DNA from: Nocardia higoensis NBRC 100133
Lineage (GTDB): Bacteria; Actinomycetota; Actinomycetes; Mycobacteriales; Mycobacteriaceae
Direction: 5' to 3'
Assembly (NCBI RefSeq): GCF_000308595.1
Contig: NZ_BAGA01000112.1
Location: 1 to 61,067, forward strand
DNA: 61,067 nucleotides
Part shown: positions 18,468-28,032 of the stretch, piece by piece
Numbering within the stretch: position 1 is the stretch's first letter
Layout: each line of letters begins with the position of its first letter
The notes under the pieces: generated by a model
Seen by the model: the letters and a program-made list of their open reading frames with translations, nothing else
Databases searched by the model: none
What the model was told of the DNA's origin: nothing
Made by a program: the position numbers and the translations under genes

Positions 18468-20099
18468 GTGGTGAACCTGGCGCATGCGCTGGAAACCATC
18501 AAGGCTGTGCGATTGCTGAGTTCGCGCGGAATCGCCGATCTCACCAATCCGAAGGAAACGGTGCAGAACCTCCGGGAAGTCCGTGAGATGGGCCCGCAGG
18601 CAGCCGCTGTCCGCCATTCCGCCCGCATCGCCCCGGATCGTCCGGCCCTGGTCGACGAGCGCGGCGAGCTGAGCTATCGCGAACTCGACGACCAGTCCAC
18701 CGCCGTGGCGCGTGGCCTGCAGGCGGCGGGCATCACCGAGGGCACGGTCCTGGCCGTGCTCGCCCGCGACCACCGCGGCCTGCTCATCTCGAAGATCGCC
18801 GCGGGCAAGCTGGGCGCCCGCATCGCGCTCATGAACACCGGCTTCGCCAAGCCGCAGTTCGCCGAAGTCTGTGTGCGCGAGAAGGTTCAGGCGGTCTTAC
18901 ACGACAGCGAGTTCCTCGGTCTGCTCGACGCGCTGCCGCCGGAGCTGCCCCGCTACCTGACCTGGGTCGACGAGGGCACCGAGATTCCCGCGGGCACCAG
19001 GACATTCGACGAGCTGATCGCGGAGAACTCCACCGAGGAGCTGCCGCCGCCGAGCAAGCCCGGCGGCTTCATCATCCTCACCAGCGGCACCACCGGCCTG
19101 CCCAAAGGCGCGCCGCGCACCAAGGTCTCGCCGTTCGCCACGGCGCAGTTCCTCGACCGGATGCCGTTCCAGAAGTTCGACACGATGGTGATCGTCTCGC
19201 CGATCTTCCACAGCACCGGCCTGGGCACCTGGCTCATCGGCTCGATCCTGGCCAACAAGATCGTCGTGCGTCGCCGCTTCGACGCCGAGGCCACGCTGAA
19301 GATGGTCGCCGAGCACAAGGCCGACATCCTGGTGGCCGTGCCCACCATGCTGCATCGCATGGTGGAGCTGCCCAAGGAGGTGCACGACAAGTACGACACC
19401 TCCTCACTGAAGGCCATCATCCTCGCCGGCTCCGCGCTCTCGCCCGAGCTGTCGATCCGCGCGGCCGAGGTGTTCGGCCCCGTGGTCCACAACCTGTACG
19501 GCTCCACCGAGGTCGCCATCGCCACCGTCGCCAAGCCGGACGAGCTGGCCATCGCGCCCGGCACGGTCGGCCGCCCGCCGGTCACCTGCGATGTGCGGCT
19601 CTACGACGAGAACGATCAGCGGATCCACGGCAAGAACGTCACCGGCCGGATCTTCGTCCGCAGCGGCGCGCCGTTCGAGGGTTACACCGACGGCAGGCAC
19701 AAGCAGATCATCGACGGCTACATGTCCACCGGCGACATGGGGCACTTCCAGGACCAGGGCCTGCTGATGGTCGACGGCCGCGACGACGACATGATCGTCT
19801 CCGGCGGCGAGAACGTCTACCCGCAGGAGGTCGAGAACCTGCTGCTCGAGCGCGACGACGTGTTCGACGCGGCGGTGGTCGGCGTCGACGATGTGGAGTT
19901 CGGCAAGCGCCTGCGCGCGTTCATCGTGCCGGAGCCCGACAAGCCGCAGCCCGATCCCGAAGAGATCAAGGCCTACATCAAGAGCAACCTCGCCCGCTAC
20001 AAGGTGCCGCGCGACGTGGTCTTCCTCGACGATCTGCCGCGCAACACCACCGGCAAGCTGCTGCGCCGGGTGCTGGTCGAGTACGACATCAACGCCTGA
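18468..20099 (+). CDS. Fatty-acid--CoA ligase, FadD2/FadD12-like
   Basis: 543 residues, class I adenylate-forming enzyme. Core motifs: ILTSGTTGLPKGAPRT (ATP loop, about residues 200-215), LYGSTEVA (about 343-350), STGDMGHF and DGRDDDMIVSGGENVYPQEVE near residue 440, and the catalytic C-terminal Lys in NTTGKLLRR. The Gly-Ala-Pro-Arg ending of the ATP loop is seen in mycobacterial FadD2 and FadD12. It should activate a fatty or carboxylic acid to its CoA thioester via an acyl-adenylate. Two GTG codons (18468, 18471) follow GGAGG; the second has the better spacing. It is monocistronic, with palindromes upstream and a terminator downstream. Confidence 0.85.
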   Translation: MVNLAHALETIKAVRLLSSRGIADLTNPKETVQNLREVREMGPQAAAVRHSARIAPDRPALVDERGELSYRELDDQSTAVARGLQAAGITEGTVLAVLARDHRGLLISKIAAGKLGARIALMNTGFAKPQFAEVCVREKVQAVLHDSEFLGLLDALPPELPRYLTWVDEGTEIPAGTRTFDELIAENSTEELPPPSKPGGFIILTSGTTGLPKGAPRTKVSPFATAQFLDRMPFQKFDTMVIVSPIFHSTGLGTWLIGSILANKIVVRRRFDAEATLKMVAEHKADILVAVPTMLHRMVELPKEVHDKYDTSSLKAIILAGSALSPELSIRAAEVFGPVVHNLYGSTEVAIATVAKPDELAIAPGTVGRPPVTCDVRLYDENDQRIHGKNVTGRIFVRSGAPFEGYTDGRHKQIIDGYMSTGDMGHFQDQGLLMVDGRDDDMIVSGGENVYPQEVENLLLERDDVFDAAVVGVDDVEFGKRLRAFIVPEPDKPQPDPEEIKAYIKSNLARYKVPRDVVFLDDLPRNTTGKLLRRVLVEYDINA

Positions 20100-20136
20100 T
20101 CCCTGACCTCGGCTCGCCCGAGCAGGCAATTCCGAG

Positions 20137-20176
20137 ACGAGCGGAGCGTGGAGAGCAGGGCGCTCCGCTCGTTCGT
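20137..20176 (+). terminator. Hairpin terminator after the fadD gene
   Basis: A perfect 12-bp stem (20137-20148 with 20161-20172) with a 12-base loop is followed by a weak T-rich tail (TCGTT). Confidence 0.6.
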
Positions 20177-20254
20177 TCCCAGGGTACTTCGGAATAAGAA
20201 TCCGGCTGGTCAGAGGGGTCGGGCACCGGCAGGCCGGTCGGCTATCATCAGCCG

Positions 20255-20815
20255 GTGCACAGGACCGTCCACCCGTCGGCCGCGGGGCGTCGTGACGCCC
20301 TCGCGCGGCTGCGCGGTGGATCGGCGGGCGCGGTCTCGGGCGCGATGTCCATCGCCGCGCACGGCTGGGCCGCGGGGACCGCCGCTCCCGGTGGTTCCAC
20401 GCTGACCCTGCTCGCGGGCGCGTCGGCCGTCGTCGGCGCGTTGGTCGCCGGGATCGGACCGCTGCGCGACACCACCTCGGGACTGGTCGCCGCGCTGATC
20501 GCGGGCCAGCTGCTCGGCCATGTCACTCTCGGCTTCGGCTCGGAGCATCCGCAACACGGCGTCGCCATCCCGAGCCGGGAGATGCTGGCCGCTCACATCG
20601 TCGCGGCCGTGTTCGCCGCGGTGGTGATCCGCGGCGCGGAGGCGGCCTATCGCATCGCCACCGCGGTGCTGGCCAGGGCGCTGCCGCTGCGCCACCCCTC
20701 GTTCTTCTTCGAACCCGCGCCGCTGCGCACCCGGTATCGCGATCGCGTCGTGCTGCGCGTGTTCGCGGCGCGGTCACTGCGCACCCGAGCCCCGCCGCGC
20801 CCGGTCTTCGCCTGA
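20255..20815 (+). CDS. Integral membrane protein, hypothetical
   Basis: 186 residues with four predicted membrane spans: AGAVSGAMSIAAHGWAAG, LTLLAGASAVVGALVAGIG, TSGLVAALIAGQLLGHVTLG and MLAAHIVAAVFAAVVIRGAE. A His lies in or near each of spans 1, 3 and 4, and the C-terminus is basic. The design resembles small membrane proteins found beside copper-handling or PepSY proteins in actinobacteria, and a PepSY-type protein is indeed the next gene. A metal-related role is therefore suggested but unproven. GTG 20255 is used as start. Confidence 0.65.
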   Translation: MHRTVHPSAAGRRDALARLRGGSAGAVSGAMSIAAHGWAAGTAAPGGSTLTLLAGASAVVGALVAGIGPLRDTTSGLVAALIAGQLLGHVTLGFGSEHPQHGVAIPSREMLAAHIVAAVFAAVVIRGAEAAYRIATAVLARALPLRHPSFFFEPAPLRTRYRDRVVLRVFAARSLRTRAPPRPVFA

Positions 20816-21138
20816 TTTCCCCCTCACCCGGTGCGCCCGTCTCGGCGCGCCCGTTCGTCGCACGCTGTCCTCGGTCGATCATTCGAGGCCGGCGGTTTGC
20901 GGATCGCCCACCGCGGCGTCGCTGTCACGCTCTCGATGTCCACGCTCGTGTTCTCGAATCGCGGGTTCGACCGTGATGTTCGCTGTCGGCGGGCCGGGCA
21001 CCACCGCGCGCCGAGGGCTCGGCAGCGGCCCGAACGGCACCCGCCGTCCGCGCGCACCACAGCTGTATCGGTGCACCGGAGGTGTCCGCGCACCAGCGAG
21101 GCGATACCGGGTGACCCTCTCATCGGAACGAGAAGACT
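20816..21138. other. Intergenic stretch with no supported gene
   Basis: The 323 bases between the four-span protein and the PepSY gene hold no frame with convincing protein character. On the minus strand a short tail-like peptide (GPPTANITVEPAIREHERG) can be read, ending at a stop near 20879; it could be a decayed gene end but has no start or family match. The right end should hold the PepSY gene promoter. Confidence 0.4.
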
Positions 21139-22653
21139 GTGAGCACAACAGAACCGCTGGCGTCGGCCGACGGCCTCACCTCCCCGGACACCACCTCTCC
21201 GGACCCGACATCGACAGGGCCGCGCGCCGCCGCGCCCGCGTCGACCACCACGGCGGCGCGCGGCGGGCTACAAGCGCTGGCCATGCGACTGCACTTCTAC
21301 GCCGGCGTCTTCGTGGCGCCGTTCATCCTGATCGCGGCGGTCACCGGCGCGCTCTACGCGATCTCACCCACCCTCGAACAGTTCGTCTCCCGTGATCTGC
21401 TGACCGTCGAGGCGAGCGGCGCCGCGCGACCGCTCGCCGAGCAGGTCGACGCCGCCACCGCCGTGCGCCCCGATCTGACGCTGGTGGCGGTCTCCCCCGC
21501 CCCCGGCGCCACCGACACCACCCGGGTGCTCTTCGCCGACCCGACACTCGGCGAGTCCGAGCGACGGGCGGTGTTCGTCGACCCCTACACGGCCGCACCC
21601 GTCGGCGAGTCGGTCGTATACGGCAGTTCGGGCGCGCTGCCCCTGCGCACCTGGATCGACCGCTTGCACCGCGATCTGCACCTGGGCGAGCCCGGCAGGC
21701 TCTACAGCGAACTGGCCGCGTCCTGGCTGTGGATCGTGGCCCTGGCCGGTCTGGTGCTGTGGTGGCGGCGAGTCCGTTCCCGGCGGTCGAGGAACTCCGC
21801 GGCCTGGCTGCTGGCACCGGACCGCGGCAGGGCCGGGCGGTTGCGCGCCCTGAACTGGCACGGCGCCGTCGGCATGTGGATCCTGCCGCTCGTAGCGCTG
21901 CTGTCGGTGACCGGAATGACCTGGTCGGCCTATGCCGGAGCCAATATCGCCGACCTGCGCACCCAGCTCAGCTGGACCACGCCCGCGGTGAGCACCAGCC
22001 TGGACCAGGCGGCCGCGCCCGCGCCCGATCACGGCGGCGACCACCAGCATCACGGTGGCGGGCACACGGTCGCCGGTCCGGCTGAATCCGCCTCTCGCGC
22101 AACGGAAATCGAGCGCGCCTACGCGGCCACCCGGGCAGCGGGCATCACGCAGGCGGTCGAGATCGCCGTGCCCGCCGAAGCCGGGAAGGCCTATGCCGTG
22201 AAGGAACGGCGGTTGCCGGGGATCTACACGGTGAACGCGGTCGCGGTGGACGGGCGCACGGGCGCGATCACCGATCGCCTGGACTACGCGGACTGGCCAC
22301 TGATGGCCAAGCTGACCAACTGGGGCATCCAGTTCCACATGGGGCTGATGTTCGGCCTGGCCAATCAGTTGCTGCTGCTCGCCGCGATGATCGGCCTGAT
22401 CGTGGTGATCGTGCTCGGCTACCGGATGTGGTGGCAGCGCAGGCCGACGCGGGGCGCGATCCGCCGCCCGGTGGGCCGGGCACCGCGCCGCGGCGTGCTG
22501 CGCGGCAGTTCCCCGTGGCTGGTGCTGCCGTTGCTCGGCGTGGCCGTCGTCGTCGGCTGGTTCGTGCCGCTGGTCGGGCTGAGCCTGCTCGGGTTCCTGC
22601 TGATCGACACCCTTGTCGGCCTGCGGAAACGCCTCGGCGCCGCGTCGTCCTGA
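21139..22653 (+). CDS. PepSY-associated transmembrane protein
   Basis: 504 residues. After a Thr/Pro/Ser-rich leader, four or more membrane spans are arranged as in the PepSY_TM family: LHFYAGVFVAPFILIAAVTG (about residues 52-71), SWLWIVALAGLVLWW (about 195-210), MWILPLVALLSVTGMTW (about 246-262), LLLLAAMIGLIVVIVLGY and two near the C-terminus. RLHRDLHLGEPGRLYSELA and GIQFHMGLMFG carry conserved His residues. An external His-rich loop (DHGGDHQHHGGGH, about 296-308) suggests metal binding. Relatives serve in iron or copper uptake, or as reductase-like membrane partners. GTG 21139 is used. A terminator follows. Confidence 0.8.
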   Translation: MSTTEPLASADGLTSPDTTSPDPTSTGPRAAAPASTTTAARGGLQALAMRLHFYAGVFVAPFILIAAVTGALYAISPTLEQFVSRDLLTVEASGAARPLAEQVDAATAVRPDLTLVAVSPAPGATDTTRVLFADPTLGESERRAVFVDPYTAAPVGESVVYGSSGALPLRTWIDRLHRDLHLGEPGRLYSELAASWLWIVALAGLVLWWRRVRSRRSRNSAAWLLAPDRGRAGRLRALNWHGAVGMWILPLVALLSVTGMTWSAYAGANIADLRTQLSWTTPAVSTSLDQAAAPAPDHGGDHQHHGGGHTVAGPAESASRATEIERAYAATRAAGITQAVEIAVPAEAGKAYAVKERRLPGIYTVNAVAVDGRTGAITDRLDYADWPLMAKLTNWGIQFHMGLMFGLANQLLLLAAMIGLIVVIVLGYRMWWQRRPTRGAIRRPVGRAPRRGVLRGSSPWLVLPLLGVAVVVGWFVPLVGLSLLGFLLIDTLVGLRKRLGAASS

Positions 22654-22669
22654 CGTATCCGCGCCCGTC

Positions 22670-22699
22670 ACCCCGGTGCCCCAGGGCACCGGGGTTTGT
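22670..22699 (+). terminator. Rho-independent terminator after the PepSY gene
   Basis: A perfect 11-bp stem (22670-22680 with 22685-22695) with loop CCAG is followed by TTTGT. Confidence 0.8.
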
Positions 22700-22764
22700 C
22701 GTCTGCGGGTCCGGGTAAGTCGGGGCCACGCAGCTCAGCAGCGCTCCGCACGAAAGGCACCGTC

Positions 22765-23235
22765 ATGGCAACGTTCGATTCCACCACCAGGACGAATCAG
22801 TGGTCGCCGGTCCGTATCGCCGCATTCGTCGTCGGCGCGGTGTTCCTGCTGGTCGGCATTCTCGGGTTCATCCCGGGTATCACGACGAACTACGACACCC
22901 TGGAATGGGCGGGACATCACTCCGAGGCGCAGTTGCTCGGCTTGTTCGATGTCTCGATCCTGCACAATCTGGTCCATCTCGCCTTCGGTGTCGCGGGCCT
23001 GCTGGCCGCACGCGCGGCGAGCACGGCTACGGGTTACCTGATCGTCGGCGGCATCATCTACCTGGCGTTGTGGCTCTACGGGCTGGTGATCGATCAGGAC
23101 AGCTCGGCCAATTTCATCCCCGTCAACACCGCGGACAACTGGCTGCACTTCGTTCTCGGCGCGGGCATGGTCGCCCTGGGCGCCCTGCTGCCGAGGTGGG
23201 TCCGTGGTCGCAGCCACACGGGTTTGCTGGCCTGA
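22765..23235 (+). CDS. DUF4383 family membrane protein
   Basis: 156 residues with four membrane spans: IAAFVVGAVFLLVGILGFIP, ILHNLVHLAFGVAGLLAARA, YLIVGGIIYLALWLYGLVI and WLHFVLGAGMVALGALL. The sequence between (GITTNYDTLEWAGHHSEAQL) and the ending pattern NTADNWLHF are typical of DUF4383. Function is unknown; members are common in high-GC actinobacteria. ATG 22765 is preceded by GAAAGG. The SRPBCC gene follows after 80 bases, possibly co-transcribed. Confidence 0.85.
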   Translation: MATFDSTTRTNQWSPVRIAAFVVGAVFLLVGILGFIPGITTNYDTLEWAGHHSEAQLLGLFDVSILHNLVHLAFGVAGLLAARAASTATGYLIVGGIIYLALWLYGLVIDQDSSANFIPVNTADNWLHFVLGAGMVALGALLPRWVRGRSHTGLLA

Positions 23236-23314
23236 ACCGCTCCACCCGTCTCGTTTACCCGGTCGGACCTCGGGTAGCCGACCCGATGAACCGCAATCGA
23301 GGAAAGGGGTTCGC

Positions 23315-23776
23315 ATGAGCACGATGGCCGCCACCGTGGACGTCGACGTTCCTGTCCGCACCGCTTACAACCAGTGGACGCAGTTCGAGTCCTTCCCACA
23401 GTTCATGGAGGGCGTGGAGAACGTTCGCCAACTCGACGACCGGCACACCCACTGGCGGATCCATGTCGGGCCGTCGGCACGCGAGTTCGATGCCACCATC
23501 ACCGAACAGCATCCCGACGAGCGCGTGGCGTGGAAGTCCGACTCCGGGCCCAACCACGCGGGTGTCATCACCTTCCACCGACTCGACGACACCCACACCA
23601 GGGTGACCGCGCAGATGGATGTCGACCCGGAGGGCTTCGTGGAGAACGCCGCCGACAGGCTCGGCGTGCTGAAGCACCGGGTGAGCGCGGACATGAAGCG
23701 CTTCAAGGAGTTCATCGAGAGCCAGGGGTACGAGACCGGCGGCTGGCGCGGTGACATCCCGCGCCCGGACGCGTAG
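23315..23776 (+). CDS. SRPBCC family protein (cyclase/dehydrase type)
   Basis: 153 residues. The START-like fold is visible: VDVDVPVRTAYNQWTQFESF at the N-terminus, FMEGVENVRQLDDRHTHW, VAWKSDSGPNHAGVITFHRL, and a long C-terminal helix (LGVLKHRVSADMKRFKEFIE). The fold provides a hydrophobic cavity for lipids or polyketides; a precise ligand cannot be read. ATG 23315 follows GGAAAGGGG. The operon partner is the DUF4383 membrane protein. A bidirectional hairpin separates it from convergent galK. Confidence 0.85.
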   Translation: MSTMAATVDVDVPVRTAYNQWTQFESFPQFMEGVENVRQLDDRHTHWRIHVGPSAREFDATITEQHPDERVAWKSDSGPNHAGVITFHRLDDTHTRVTAQMDVDPEGFVENAADRLGVLKHRVSADMKRFKEFIESQGYETGGWRGDIPRPDA

Positions 23777-23810
23777 ATCCGGCCCTGGACTCCGGCACGG
23801 GGTCGGGACC

Positions 23811-23846
23811 TGCCGAAGCCGCGGCCCGGGCGCCGCGGCTTCGGCA
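23811..23846. terminator. Bidirectional hairpin between the SRPBCC gene and galK
   Basis: A perfect 14-bp stem (23811-23824 with 23833-23846) with an 8-base loop lies between two convergent genes. It has no clear U-tract on either side. Confidence 0.6.
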
Positions 23847-23864
23847 TGTGACCACCCGGGCAGC

Positions 23865-24998
<1,134 letters not shown>

Positions 24999-25104
24999 TC
25001 TGCTCCGCGCAACCCCACGGCATCACCGGCGGCAATCGCGCCCGGTCATTCCCCGCAAACGATCCCGCCGCGACCGGGTCCGTGCGATTATCAGATCAGT
25101 TGTC

Positions 25105-25265
25105 CAGGTCGCTCGACCTGTCCGCAGCGCTGGGCCGGGACGGCTGTTCATAGCACCACTTCCAGCTCGACAGCGTCGTCGGGGTCGCGATATCGAACGA
25201 AGCCGGTATCGGGAGATCGACGTCGCCGCGGAGGAGTCATCTGTGCGGCCTGCCGCACAGATGAC
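25105..25265 (+). promoter_or_regulatory. Palindromes in the leader of the diguanylate cyclase gene
   Basis: CAGGTCG-CT-CGACCTG (25105-25120) is a perfect 7-bp inverted repeat suited to an operator between galK and the GGDEF gene. Further on, a perfect 13-bp stem pairs 25236-25248 with 25253-25265 around a 4-base loop, ending 26 bases before the start codon. The hairpin probably lies in the transcript leader, where it could affect mRNA stability or translation. No U-tract follows. Confidence 0.5.
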
Positions 25266-25291
25266 CGCGTCGTCAAGGCCGAGGGGGGTTG

Positions 25292-27091
25292 ATGACAGTG
25301 ATCGAGACAGCTCCGGAAAGTCGCCTGGGCAATTTCCGAACGCGTTGTTGCGTCATGCTTCTGGCCGTCTGGTCGGCCGTGGTCACGGTGCCGCTGCTGG
25401 TCGGCGGGCGCTCGCTGTCGCTGGTGACGATGCTGGTCGTCGTGACGGGCGCCATGGTCATGATCGGCTGCGGGTTGCGCACGCACCGGCCCGCGCGACC
25501 GCTGCCCTGGTATCTGTTGTCGGGTTCGGCGGGGCTGTTCGCGGCGGGTTCGGCCTTGCGCGATCTCGATGCCGCCGCGGATCAGAGCGCCGATATCTGC
25601 CTGCTCGCAGCATATTGCGTCATGGCCGCGGCGGTCGCCACCTGGCTGCGGCCGCGGCGGTTGCGTGGCGACTACGATCTCGCGCTTGACTCGACACTCA
25701 TCGGACTGGCGGCGCTGCTCGCCTCCTGGACCTTCCTGATCTCACCCGCCGTGGGTTCCGCCACGCCGGTGACCGCCGGGCTGCTGATCGGTCATCCGCT
25801 GCTGGGCGCGGTGCTGCTCGCCCTTCTCGCGCATTCGGTCGCCACGGTCGGACGATCGGAAGTCTCGCTGCGCCTGTTGCATCTGGGGCTGGCCGCCGTG
25901 CTCGTCGGTGACCTGGTGCACAACCTCGACCACGCCGGGCTGGCGCCGGCCGCTCCGGTCGTCCAGCGCACACCGATGCTGTTGGCCTACGCCGCGATCG
26001 GGATCGCGGCACTGCACCCGACCATGGCGGCGCTGGGCGGGCCACACCGGATCCATCCACACCGGTCCAGGCAGCGCGCGAGTGTGATCGCGGGCGCGCT
26101 GATCGTGGCATCTCTGGTGCCGGTGCTCGGCTCCACCCTGAACAGCACCGACCGGGTCGTGGTGTCCTCGCTGTTCGCGCTCCTGCTGATCGGGGTGCTG
26201 CTGCGCAGCGAACGCGCCATCCAGCGCAGTCAGCGCAGTGAGCGCCGCGCCCAGTACCAGGCCGATCACGACATGCTGACCGGCCTGCTGAATCGTTCGG
26301 CGCTGCTGCGGGCGCTCTCCCGCGAGCACACGCCGTGGCGACCGGGCCCCCTCGGCCTGCTCTTCATCGACCTCGACGGCTTCAAGCGGGTGAACGACAA
26401 TTACGGCCACGCGGTCGGCGACGAATTGATCGCCGACGCCGCGGCCCGCATCCGCCGGGTAGCGGGCCGCGATCCGATCGTGGCCCGCTACGGCGGTGAC
26501 GAATTCGTGGTGCTCGCCCCGTGCCCCGCGCAGGATTCCGCTGCCCTCGCCGAACGCCTGCTCGCGGCGTTCACCACGCCCTTCGCGCTCAGTGCCGGAG
26601 AAGTGCGGGTGACCGCGAGCATCGGCATCGCGAGCACCCCGAGCGGCAGGCAGGGCGTGCTCGTCGACGACCTCATCCGGGACGCGGATGCGGCCATGTA
26701 TCACGCCAAGGAACGCGCCCTCGGCTACGCGTTCCACCCGAACACCGTCGTCGAGGTCCCCGCCGCCGATCGCGATCCCGCCGAACGGGCCGATAGCGCG
26801 GCGGCCTACGCGGGCCTCGACGGCTTGCCCGTCATGGGTCGCGGTAACCGACCGGCGAGCGTCTCGTCTGCGCCGGCGGCGGACGAGACGATGCCGGAAT
26901 CGACCACTACCGCAAGGGCTTCCACCGGATCCGCGACGCCCGGGTTCGCCGCGGCCGTCACCGCGGCGAGCAGGACGGCCCCCGGCGAGGCGACCGGAAG
27001 CACCGGCGCGCCCGCCCCCGGCGCAGCTGCCACCACGCTGACCACCTGGCTCCGGCGTACCGGAAGGCAGACCGCCGGGCGCATGGGTTGA
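25292..27091 (+). CDS. Membrane-bound diguanylate cyclase (GGDEF protein)
   Basis: 599 residues. About ten hydrophobic segments fill residues 15-310. A short linker (RSERAIQRSQRSERRAQYQA) leads to a GGDEF domain (about 325-485) with DHDMLTGLLNR, LFIDLDGFKRVND and an intact ARYGGDEFVVLAP active site. Expected product is cyclic di-GMP. The RxxD inhibitory motif usually found five residues before GGDEF is absent (GRDP there instead), so product inhibition may be weak. A Thr/Ala/Pro-rich tail of about 110 residues follows. No EAL domain is present. ATG 25292 follows GAGGGGGG. A 13-bp hairpin lies in the leader. Confidence 0.88.
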   Translation: MTVIETAPESRLGNFRTRCCVMLLAVWSAVVTVPLLVGGRSLSLVTMLVVVTGAMVMIGCGLRTHRPARPLPWYLLSGSAGLFAAGSALRDLDAAADQSADICLLAAYCVMAAAVATWLRPRRLRGDYDLALDSTLIGLAALLASWTFLISPAVGSATPVTAGLLIGHPLLGAVLLALLAHSVATVGRSEVSLRLLHLGLAAVLVGDLVHNLDHAGLAPAAPVVQRTPMLLAYAAIGIAALHPTMAALGGPHRIHPHRSRQRASVIAGALIVASLVPVLGSTLNSTDRVVVSSLFALLLIGVLLRSERAIQRSQRSERRAQYQADHDMLTGLLNRSALLRALSREHTPWRPGPLGLLFIDLDGFKRVNDNYGHAVGDELIADAAARIRRVAGRDPIVARYGGDEFVVLAPCPAQDSAALAERLLAAFTTPFALSAGEVRVTASIGIASTPSGRQGVLVDDLIRDADAAMYHAKERALGYAFHPNTVVEVPAADRDPAERADSAAAYAGLDGLPVMGRGNRPASVSSAPAADETMPESTTTARASTGSATPGFAAAVTAASRTAPGEATGSTGAPAPGAAATTLTTWLRRTGRQTAGRMG

Positions 27092-27110
27092 GCCGCGCCG
27101 CCCCGTGCGG

Positions 27111-27863
27111 TCAGGCGTCGAGATCGTCCAACGCGCGCTTGGCCGCTTCCAACTCGGCCTGCAACTGCGCGACCTTCGCCAGCTGCGCTTCTCTGGCCGC
27201 GTCGAGCACGCCCGCGACAACCTCGGCGACTTCCGGATGGAGCAGCTTGGCGGCCTGGGCGACGGCGGCGCTGCTCACCGGCAGACCACGCACCGAGCGC
27301 TTCTTCCCGGTGACGACCTCCACCGTCCACTCACCGTCGGCGGTGCCCGCCAGGGTGACCGTCACCTCGGGCGTCTTCGCCTTGCGCGCGGGAGCCTTCG
27401 CGGCCTTGGCCGGCGCCGGCTTGCTCGACGCGGCCGGATCCGCCGCGGGCGCCGCGGTTTTCGCGGGCTGGGGCTTCGCGGCGTCCTGAGCGGGACGCGG
27501 CGCACTCTTCTCGGCCGCGGATGCGCTCGTCGGACTCGGCGACTGGGTCACAGGGGTTTCCTTTCTCGGGGCGGGTTCGGCCCGCCCTGGTGCGGTGGCC
27601 GCCTTCTCGCGAGGCGGCTTGGTCACGGTCACTTCGACCGGTGAGAACGACAGCACATCCTTCGAGCCGGTGGGACGCACCTGAAGGAAGTCGCCCTCGG
27701 CCGGATCACCCAGGGCGACAACCTTTCCCGACCGGCCTTCGGGTACTCCGACAGCGGCGGCGGTGAACCACACCATCGGTGGGCGGCCCGCCGCGATCTC
27801 CGCGGCGATGTGCTGTATCTCGCTGTCGGACAACGGCGTGGGCTTTGTTCGCGGTGAGGGCAT
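27111..27863 (-). CDS. Ala/Pro/Lys-rich protein, hypothetical (DUF6319-like)
   Basis: 250 residues in three parts. An N-terminal domain of about 80 residues (LSDSEIQHIAAEIAAGRPPM, VWFTAAAVGVPEGRSGKVVA, GDFLQVRPTGSKDVL) is followed by a low-complexity linker rich in Ala, Pro and Lys (about 85-175), then a C-terminal domain with VTVTLAGTADGEWTVEVVTG and an ending coiled-coil (AQLAKVAQLQAELEAAKRAL). The layout recalls actinobacterial DUF6319 proteins; that name is from memory and tentative. Function unknown; the basic linker suggests nucleic-acid or surface association. ATG 27863 is chosen over an upstream in-frame start by composition. Convergent with the GGDEF gene. Confidence 0.6.
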   Translation of the reverse strand: MPSPRTKPTPLSDSEIQHIAAEIAAGRPPMVWFTAAAVGVPEGRSGKVVALGDPAEGDFLQVRPTGSKDVLSFSPVEVTVTKPPREKAATAPGRAEPAPRKETPVTQSPSPTSASAAEKSAPRPAQDAAKPQPAKTAAPAADPAASSKPAPAKAAKAPARKAKTPEVTVTLAGTADGEWTVEVVTGKKRSVRGLPVSSAAVAQAAKLLHPEVAEVVAGVLDAAREAQLAKVAQLQAELEAAKRALDDLDA

Positions 27864-28032
27864 GGCGGACTCCGGACGATCATGGGACGGCTGCGTGCCC
27901 CAGATGATGCCGCACGGCACCGACAGCGCGCACAGGCGGCGGGCACCTGCGCCCTTCCGGGTGCTGGCGCCGCTCCGACGAACACTGTTAACTTATTGCC
28001 CACGTCACAATCGGACGAGGACGATCATATTG

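Noticed and set aside
22268..22729. Minus-strand frame overlapping the end of the PepSY gene
   Set aside because: It runs through the terminator and is Arg/Ala-rich; a shadow frame.
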